From contig JBHGBF010000142.1 in NCBI GenBank assembly GCA_041946865.1, positions 1 to 24,688 on the forward strand: a stretch of 24,688 nucleotides of DNA. Direction: 5' to 3'. Source of the DNA: RPQK01 sp041946865. Its GTDB lineage: Bacteria; Acidobacteriota; UBA6911; RPQK01. This document shows positions 7,832-13,949 of this stretch, piece by piece (positions within the stretch are counted from its first letter, which is position 1; the number at the start of each line of letters is the position of its first letter). The notes under the pieces were generated by a model, which was not told where the DNA came from, did not search any database, and saw only the letters and a list, made by a program, of their open reading frames with translations. The position numbers were made by a program, and so were the translations under genes.

Positions 7832-10060
7832 CTACGGCGCCACACAGATATCCGCGTCGGATTTAAACCCATAGAGTGAGCCCAGATTGTCGGCACACTG
7901 GAGGCCGGTGTCGCATTCGGCGTTGTTGTCACAATCTCCCTCTCCCTGTTTGCAGGGGCCGCAAATCGCGCAGTAGTCGTAATGACCGGGCGGGACCGGG
8001 CAGGCGGCGCCCGTGGCGCCGGGCGGGAGGCAGACGTCGACTTGCCAGTCCCATCCAAACCCCGCCCCGACGTTGTTCACACAGACCAGGCCGGCCGAAC
8101 ATTCGCTGTCGCCGTCGCAGTCTCCCTGGCCTTCGCCACATGGCCCGCAGGCCGCGCAGAAATCGTTGTCGCCGAGCAGATCCGCACACTGGTCGCTAAG
8201 CTGACAAATGTCGAGGCCTTCGTCCTGTCCGTAAGCTTCTCCGACGTCCTCCGCACACGTGAGACCGGTCCGGCACTCATCGTCGGAGTCACAATCGCCC
8301 TCGCCCTCATCACAGGGTCCGCACAGGCGGCAGAAATCCCAGTCGTAACCGGCACGAAGCTCGGAACACTCCGTTTCGTCGCGAGGTTCGCAGACGTCGG
8401 TGGTCATATCGAATCCGTACTGCTTCCCCACGTTGTTGATGCAGAAAAGGCCGTCCTGGCACTCATCGTCCGAGTCACAGTCACCCTCGCCCTTTTCGCA
8501 CGGTCCGCATTTCTCGCAGTACCCATCCTCGCCAAGGAGGTCTTCACACTCCTCGCTTTTCCGCGGCAGGCACACGTCGACATCCCAGGCCCAGCCGTAC
8601 TCCGGTCCGACTTCGTTGACACAAGCGAGCCCCGTGTCGCATTCGGAATCAGAATCGCAATCTCCCTGACCTTCTTCACAGGGCCCGCAGACTTCGCAGT
8701 AGCTGTAGCTTCCCGGAGGCTCCGTACAGAGAAAGCCGGCCACGCAGACGTCCACATCGGCCGGGAAGCCAAAAGCCGCGCCCACATCCTCGACACACTT
8801 CACACCGCCATCCGCGCAGTCGTCGTCAGAATCGCAATCGCCTGTCCCTTCGTCGCAGGGGCCGCAGAGCCGGCAGTAGTCTTCGTGTCCAACCGGAACC
8901 GGGCAGGCAGACATACAAACGTCAACATCGGCAGCAAAGCCGAATTGGGGGCCTGCATCGTTGACGCACACCATGCCATCGCCACACTCGTCGTGAGAAT
9001 CACAGTCTCCCTCGCCTTCCTCGCACGTCCCGCAGACACTGCAAAAATCGTAGCTGCCGACGACCTCGGGACAGTCCGTCTCGCCTGGCGCCCGGCAAAC
9101 GTCAACGTCCTCGTCCCAACCGTAGTACTTGCCCACGTCGGTCAGACAAATGAGGCCGGTCTTGCAGTCAGAGTCGGCATCGCAGTCACCGACATCTTCT
9201 TCGCAGGGGCCGCAGAGCCGGCAATAGTCGTCGTGTCCCTTTGACAGCGGGCAGTCTTCGTCCTCATCGTCGGGATCGACCGGCTCCATGCAGGTATCGT
9301 TGGCGCCCACACTGTTGACACAGATCAGGTCTTCCTCACATTCGCTGTCCGAGTCGCAGTCTCCCTCGCCCTCCTCGCAGGGGCCGCACAGGGCGCAATA
9401 ATCCGCATGGTTCTCGCTGACAGGGCAGTCTTCGTCCGTGTCGACCTGGAGACAGACGTCGACGGATGAACCGAAACCGTGGCTGGAACCGACATTGTTC
9501 ACGCAAGTGAGATCTTCGGCGCACTCGTCATTTGAATCGCAGTCACCCTCTTCTTCCTCGCAAGGACCGCAGAGCCGGCAGTAATCGAGGTCTCCGGACG
9601 AGACCGGACAGTCGAGCTGAACGCAGACATCCGTGTAAGAATCCCAGTTGTAGCTGTGACCGACGTCGGCCAGACAGGTCAAACCGGGCTCGCACTGCTC
9701 GTCCGAGTCACAGTCCCCTTCCCCATTCGAACAGGGTCCGCACAGGGCGCAGAAGTCGGCATGACCGGGATCGACAGGGCATTCCGTTACAGGAAGACAC
9801 ACGTCCACGAACTCGCCCAGTTCATAGACCGGTCCCGCATCATCGACGCACGAGAGCCCTTCCCGGCACTCCGAATCGTTGTCGCAATCCCCTGCGCCGC
9901 TTTCACAGGGACCGCAGACCGTGCAGTAGTCATAGTCTCCCGGGGGCAGGCTGCACTGGGGATCTGCCGTTGGGGCAGCGGCCGGCGGGGACGTTGTCTG
10001 ACCGGGAATGATCGTGGATGTTGCTGCAAGCGCAAGAAGAACCAGCACGAGTCGACGCAT
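7832..10060 (-). CDS. Secreted protein of 12 tandem eight-cysteine, Asp-rich repeats
   Basis: This is a 742-residue exported protein of unknown function. A signal peptide (residues 1-21) and a short Pro/Ala/Thr linker precede C36. From there to the end it is 12 repeats of about 59 residues. Each repeat holds exactly eight cysteines, so all 96 cysteines lie in repeats. The pattern is CP...G..DYC..CGPC, then GEGDCDSDDEC..GL.C, then a V(N/D)(N/D)(V/A)G.(Y/F)G(W/F)...DVDVC ending. The D-C-D-S-D-D-E run resembles the Asp-ladder loops of calcium-binding repeats such as thrombospondin type 3. Repeat 4 lacks the YG(W/F)..DVDV part and has an acidic PDDEDED tail. Repeats 7 and 10 carry one extra residue. 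ATG start with AGGAGGG ten bases upstream, 15 bases after the stop of 10076-10597, so they form an operon. Similar modules occur, from memory, in large secreted proteins of myxobacteria and acidobacteria; I cannot name the family. Confidence 0.85.
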   Translation of the reverse strand: MRRLVLVLLALAATSTIIPGQTTSPPAAAPTADPQCSLPPGDYDYCTVCGPCESGAGDCDNDSECREGLSCVDDAGPVYELGEFVDVCLPVTECPVDPGHADFCALCGPCSNGEGDCDSDEQCEPGLTCLADVGHSYNWDSYTDVCVQLDCPVSSGDLDYCRLCGPCEEEEGDCDSNDECAEDLTCVNNVGSSHGFGSSVDVCLQVDTDEDCPVSENHADYCALCGPCEEGEGDCDSDSECEEDLICVNSVGANDTCMEPVDPDDEDEDCPLSKGHDDYCRLCGPCEEDVGDCDADSDCKTGLICLTDVGKYYGWDEDVDVCRAPGETDCPEVVGSYDFCSVCGTCEEGEGDCDSHDECGDGMVCVNDAGPQFGFAADVDVCMSACPVPVGHEDYCRLCGPCDEGTGDCDSDDDCADGGVKCVEDVGAAFGFPADVDVCVAGFLCTEPPGSYSYCEVCGPCEEGQGDCDSDSECDTGLACVNEVGPEYGWAWDVDVCLPRKSEECEDLLGEDGYCEKCGPCEKGEGDCDSDDECQDGLFCINNVGKQYGFDMTTDVCEPRDETECSELRAGYDWDFCRLCGPCDEGEGDCDSDDECRTGLTCAEDVGEAYGQDEGLDICQLSDQCADLLGDNDFCAACGPCGEGQGDCDGDSECSAGLVCVNNVGAGFGWDWQVDVCLPPGATGAACPVPPGHYDYCAICGPCKQGEGDCDNNAECDTGLQCADNLGSLYGFKSDADICVAP

Positions 10061-10075
10061 CTTGATCCCGCCCTC

Positions 10076-10597
10076 CTACTGTCCCCTGACTTCTTTGGGG
10101 TCGAGTCGCATGAATTCAAACTCGCGTTCGACTTTCCCCAGGTTGACCCGCAGCACGAGGCGATCCTCGTCAATGGCGAGGTGTACGTCCGGCTCCTTGA
10201 GAGGATCATCAGCGTCCATGGCCTTTAAAGCCTTCGAGAGCTGCTCAAGGGGCCACTTCCGCGCGAAGAACGCCGAGCGGATCTCCGCTGCCGACCGGCT
10301 GCGCAGCAGGACCAGACCCTGATATTTCCCGCTCTCTTCAATGCGGTACACCTCGCCAGAAACGCGTCCGTTCGCATTTAAGAGGCGCAATGGAAAACCA
10401 GCCGTGCCCAACCGGGCCAGCAGGTTTTGCTCGCCCGCGGCCTCTGCGATCCGCCAGCCGTTTCTTGCCCCCGGGACTCGCGAGAGGACGTTTTGCAGTT
10501 CTACCGAACGAAGACTTGCCGGCGGGCGCCGCTCTTCGGCCCATGAAAGAGAGCAACAGACCAGCAAGCACACAGGGATAAAGACTCGGAATTTCAT
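10076..10597 (-). CDS. Small secreted protein of unknown function
   Basis: This 173-residue protein has a clear signal peptide (MKFRVFIPVCLLVCCSLSWA, cleaved before EERR). The mature part, about 153 residues, has no cysteine and no motif I recognise. It looks like a compact alpha/beta domain. A strand-rich part (residues 60-100) contains PLRLLNANGRVSGEVYRIEE and LVLLRSRSA. A helix follows (about 105-130), and the end is acidic (DADDPLKEPDVHLAIDEDRL). ATG start with AGAGGAG six bases upstream. Its stop is 15 bases before the start of the 12-repeat Cys-rich gene, so the two are almost surely co-transcribed and may work together, for example as chaperone, anchor or partner. That role is inference from position only. 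Confidence 0.75.
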   Translation of the reverse strand: MKFRVFIPVCLLVCCSLSWAEERRPPASLRSVELQNVLSRVPGARNGWRIAEAAGEQNLLARLGTAGFPLRLLNANGRVSGEVYRIEESGKYQGLVLLRSRSAAEIRSAFFARKWPLEQLSKALKAMDADDPLKEPDVHLAIDEDRLVLRVNLGKVEREFEFMRLDPKEVRGQ

Positions 10598-10628
10598 AAA
10601 CGCTCCTCTGGCAGAACTCCATCCGGCC

Positions 10629-10709
10629 GGTGCTCCAGGTCACGGGTTTCGAACCCCCGAAGCGACTGAGAACCCCCGAAGCGACTGAAACCCACGGCCC
10701 TGGGGCACC
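10629..10709. repeat. Imperfect long hairpin enclosing a 19-bp tandem repeat
   Basis: GGTGCTCCAGG...GGGTTTC at 10629-10650 pairs imperfectly with GAAACCC...CCTGGGGCACC at 10687-10709. Between them GAACCCCCGAAGCGACTGA occurs twice head to tail (10651-10669 and 10670-10688; the second copy overlaps the right arm by two bases). It lies between the stop of the beta-propeller gene and the start of the small secreted protein gene. It may be a 3' mRNA structure; there is no T-run, so it is not a classical terminator. Confidence 0.6.
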
Positions 10710-10731
10710 GTTGTTCGATCTCATGCAACAC

Positions 10732-13700
10732 TCATTGCGGCAAGACCGCCGAAACAGACTCCAGGTCGTTTTGAAAGAGCAACTCCACTCCGGTAATCGG
10801 CCGAGTTGAATGCACCTCGACATGCCCTCCGATCTGATCTCCTATGCCTGGAAAACATTCCTTGAGCAGGGCGGAAAACTGCTGCCGGGGAAGAAGTCGG
10901 AGGCCGTCAGAAACCGCGACCTGTCGCCCGTCCGCCGAGTAAAGCATGAGGGAGACGGAGGCGGGATCGGAATCCGGGTTTGCAAACGACAAACCCGTGC
11001 TCAGATCCCCGGCCTGCACCACATGTGAGAAAACCAGCCGCGTGGACGGAAGTGACTGCAACGGCAGCGCGGTCGCAGCCTTTCCGTTTCCGACCTGGAG
11101 CTCTGCACTCCCGACCAGCCCCCCGGCATCGGCTTCCAGCAAGATCCAGCCGCTGAAAAGACTTCCTTGGGGTAGTTCAAAGACTTCAGACAGGGGCCTT
11201 CTGAACAGATGTGCCGGCTTGATGGAAATCGTCCTGCTTGCGACTGCTTCGGCGGCCCCCGCCGCCCTCAGCTCCAAAGCCACATTCAGGGTATGAGTAG
11301 TGGGATTAGCCAGCTCCAAGAACGTTTCGGCGCCCTGTGAGGAAACGACCTGGGGCAGATAGAATCGGCGGGTTTCGGCCGTTGGCCCGCTTGCGCCGGA
11401 CTCGAGCTGCGGGTACGGCGCGTCAGTTCCGATGAGCATCTCCATCCGCTCAGAGTCAAAATAGCGGGCGAAAGCAATCACCCCACCTCGGACTACGAAT
11501 TCCTCTTCATCCTCCGTCTCGTCGTCTTCTTCGTCGTCTGACTGCTCGTCGGGCTTGACTCGGACGATCAAATACCCGGTTGTGAAACCGCAACCGATGC
11601 TGCCTGCCGAACCTTCCTCATCGTCGTCTTCATCTTCGTCCTCCTCCCCATCAGCTGCCGTGTCGCATTTCTCAAAGACCGAGTGACTGAACAGGTAAGA
11701 ATCGGAATCTTCATCCTCATCAGGTTCTCTGACCAGGTCCTGAGAGCTTGACCCACCTGCCAGCGATCTTTCAAACACCCCCACAATCTGCCCGCGTTCG
11801 TTGACCAGCTCAATCAGGACCGAAGCGGTATTGAGGTTCGGATTGAGGACAAGAAGCTCGGTATTCCATCCACCGCTTACCCGAAGCTGCGGGAAAACGA
11901 GGCGCTGGCTCGCCCGCCTTGCGGCGACTGAACCGTCGAGACGCCGGAGGTCCTTATCTCCGGTCAGGAACAACGCGTGGGTGTCAGCCTCCGGAGAGTT
12001 GATGTCCACCCAGCCGACCACGGCGTCCGAGTCCGTTTCCTCGTCGTCATTCCTCGTTTCTTCGCCGTCATCTTCCGAACCGGAGCTATCCGACTTCCGG
12101 GCAGACACCCACTCTTCCAGGGTCCGGGCCGTCTGAGCCCGGGACGCCAAATCGAGCGTGATCGGATTGACGTATTCGACGACATCTTCGGTACTGTCAT
12201 CGTCCGCAAGCTCGGACCCGCTGCTGTAGAAGCCGGTCAGGTCAGCCTGAGGGGTGTTTTCCGAAGCGTTCGTGACCGCAAGTCCAATGAACAGATCATC
12301 GTGATACAAAAGGCCCGGCAGATAGGCATGCCACGATTCACGGACGAGATCCACAGTGTTGGCGTTGAAATTCACGACGGCCAGGATGTCGCCGTTCGGT
12401 GAAAGAGCCAGCTCAAGTGGCGCCGAGTGCAAGGTGATTGTCTCCAGCTCGTCGTCGTCATCATCATCATCATCGTCCAGATCGACCCGTTTGCGCTCGA
12501 TATCGCCTCCGACCTTGGCGCTGCGGACTTCATTCGTTTGCAGGTCGATGATCATCAGGGTGTCGTTGAGGGGGGCTGCGATATAGAGAAGCCGGCCATC
12601 GGGCGAGAACAGAGGTCGTGAACCGGATTTGAAATTGCTGAATGTCGGTGTGATCTTCGTCGCAGGTATGTCCTCGCTGTCGGCGACCGCCTGCCGTGCC
12701 TGGACGGGGTCGACGAGCGTGAGGTCAAATGCCCCCATGACCAGAAACTGCGACGAAGGAGTGATATAGGAGACGGAGGCGGTCCCCCCCACCGTGACGG
12801 GCTCTGTCAAGAATTCTCCGGCTTCGACATCGTAAATCCAGGCACGATCTGAGGTGAGTTCGGGCATGCTCGATAAATTGCTGAATTGGCAGTCGGCAAT
12901 GATCCCGAACTTTCCGTCCGCAGAGAAAGCGAAGTTGGTCAGCGCCGTGAAATCATGGATGAGGTGATCGATTTCGTCGTCGGCATCGAGATCGACGCCG
13001 GTCGGGGGCTCGATCTTCTTCAGGAGCTGGAAGCTCGCGCTGTCGACCAGCGCGACTGCGTCCGGATGCTCGGTCCGGTCCAGGTTCGCAGAACCGATCA
13101 GAACAACCGCCGCAACCGTGGAGTCGGGCGAGAGCGAGATCGAGGCTGGGCGGTGACCGGCTGTAAATCCCAGTCGAGGAGTGATTTCGGCTGCGGCTTC
13201 CACATCGAAGCGGATGAGCTCGTCGGTTCCAAAGGAAGCGACTATGCCGGTCCGGCCGTCGGCGGAAAAGACGATGTTGTTGGCGAAAGACAGGAGAACC
13301 TCTGTGAGCTCCATGCGGCGGACGGCTAGAGTCTGGACATCGATGAGAGCGATTGTTGCGATCTTCCGGCCCGGATTCTCCAGCTTTGGTGTGTTTTCAG
13401 CGAGCCGGAGACACGGAACCGCGATCCAACGGCCGTCAGGGCTCAGTGCCAGGCGACCCGGGTTCGGACCCACCTCGATCAGGCGTTCGATCTTTCCGTT
13501 TCGAGGATCAAACACCACGACTTTGTCTGAACCGCAGTAACTGACAAATGCCCGGCTCGAGTCGGGTGCGAAGATGACATTCGGTGAGAAATTCAGGTCA
13601 GCTGTGTCCGAAGTGGACGTCGACCCGCTCTCGGTCACATTGTCGTCGAGGGCGATGTTGTTGGTGTCAAACCGCAGAGATTCGTCAATGCCGGTCGGGT

Positions 13701-13809
13701 CCACGGTCGCAAAAACACGCTGGGCGAGGGCGCTGGAGGAGAAGACTATGAACCCATACAACACCAGCCAGCAAATTACCCCGTCTGACTTTTTCACGAT
13801 TCTTGTCAA
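10732..13809 (-). CDS. Secreted YVTN-type beta-propeller protein with acidic low-complexity tracts
   Basis: This is a 1025-residue exported protein. The signal peptide ends SSSALA-Q (residue 29). Residues about 65-490 hold repeated beta-propeller blades with the FSPDGR/LSPDG.W.AV...S..V..(I/V)D pattern of surface YVTN/NHL propellers. Residues about 495-1025 hold four related beta-sandwich-like units opening YLPGLLYHD, LVFPQLRVSGGWNTELLVLNP, FYLPQVVSSQGAETFLELANP and LVFSHVVQAGDLSTGLSFANP. Acidic inserts interrupt the protein: nine Asp at 445-453, and Asp/Glu-rich tracts near 571-594, 695-704, 719-733 and 753-770. The start is TTG at 13809, eight bases after AAGGAGG; an ATG seven bases before it is out of frame. 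The gene follows the TonB-dependent receptor by 140 bases. Its function is probably extracellular binding; substrate and partner are unknown. Confidence 0.82.
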   Translation of the reverse strand: MTRIVKKSDGVICWLVLYGFIVFSSSALAQRVFATVDPTGIDESLRFDTNNIALDDNVTESGSTSTSDTADLNFSPNVIFAPDSSRAFVSYCGSDKVVVFDPRNGKIERLIEVGPNPGRLALSPDGRWIAVPCLRLAENTPKLENPGRKIATIALIDVQTLAVRRMELTEVLLSFANNIVFSADGRTGIVASFGTDELIRFDVEAAAEITPRLGFTAGHRPASISLSPDSTVAAVVLIGSANLDRTEHPDAVALVDSASFQLLKKIEPPTGVDLDADDEIDHLIHDFTALTNFAFSADGKFGIIADCQFSNLSSMPELTSDRAWIYDVEAGEFLTEPVTVGGTASVSYITPSSQFLVMGAFDLTLVDPVQARQAVADSEDIPATKITPTFSNFKSGSRPLFSPDGRLLYIAAPLNDTLMIIDLQTNEVRSAKVGGDIERKRVDLDDDDDDDDDELETITLHSAPLELALSPNGDILAVVNFNANTVDLVRESWHAYLPGLLYHDDLFIGLAVTNASENTPQADLTGFYSSGSELADDDSTEDVVEYVNPITLDLASRAQTARTLEEWVSARKSDSSGSEDDGEETRNDDEETDSDAVVGWVDINSPEADTHALFLTGDKDLRRLDGSVAARRASQRLVFPQLRVSGGWNTELLVLNPNLNTASVLIELVNERGQIVGVFERSLAGGSSSQDLVREPDEDEDSDSYLFSHSVFEKCDTAADGEEDEDEDDDEEGSAGSIGCGFTTGYLIVRVKPDEQSDDEEDDETEDEEEFVVRGGVIAFARYFDSERMEMLIGTDAPYPQLESGASGPTAETRRFYLPQVVSSQGAETFLELANPTTHTLNVALELRAAGAAEAVASRTISIKPAHLFRRPLSEVFELPQGSLFSGWILLEADAGGLVGSAELQVGNGKAATALPLQSLPSTRLVFSHVVQAGDLSTGLSFANPDSDPASVSLMLYSADGRQVAVSDGLRLLPRQQFSALLKECFPGIGDQIGGHVEVHSTRPITGVELLFQNDLESVSAVLPQ

Positions 13810-13874
13810 GGGCCATTCCTCCTTCTGCCGCCACTGGTTCCGAAAACGAAATCGAAGGTGGAGGCAGGCAGTTC

Positions 13875-13908
13875 ATTGTGGCCGGACTCTCCAGAGTCCG
13901 GCCACAAT
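13875..13908. repeat. Perfect 34-bp palindrome
   Basis: ATTGTGGCCGGACTCT and AGAGTCCGGCCACAAT form a perfect 16-bp inverted repeat around two C residues. It lies between the receptor stop (13950) and the beta-propeller start (13809). No T-run follows on either strand, so a REP-like element, attenuator or mRNA-stabilising hairpin is likelier than an intrinsic terminator. Confidence 0.8.
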
Positions 13909-13949
13909 CTCTGGACTTTGGCGAAAATAAACAGATGTGTGAACGTTTT

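Noticed and set aside
7982..9244. 420-residue open frame on the + strand across the Cys-rich gene
   Set aside because: Its length comes from the periodic composition of the repeats on the other strand. The minus-strand frame has the signal peptide, the ribosome-binding site and the 12 conserved eight-Cys repeats.
7832..10060. CRISPR-like periodic array
   Set aside because: The period is about 177 bases, is in frame with a protein repeat, and the units are diverged at DNA level; there are no short identical repeats with unique spacers and no cas genes.
10629..10709. Possible tRNA gene on the minus strand (GGTTCGAA box, GGTGC/GCACC-like ends)
   Set aside because: The fold is a single long hairpin with a tandem repeat; there is no D-arm, no anticodon arm and no CCA-type end.
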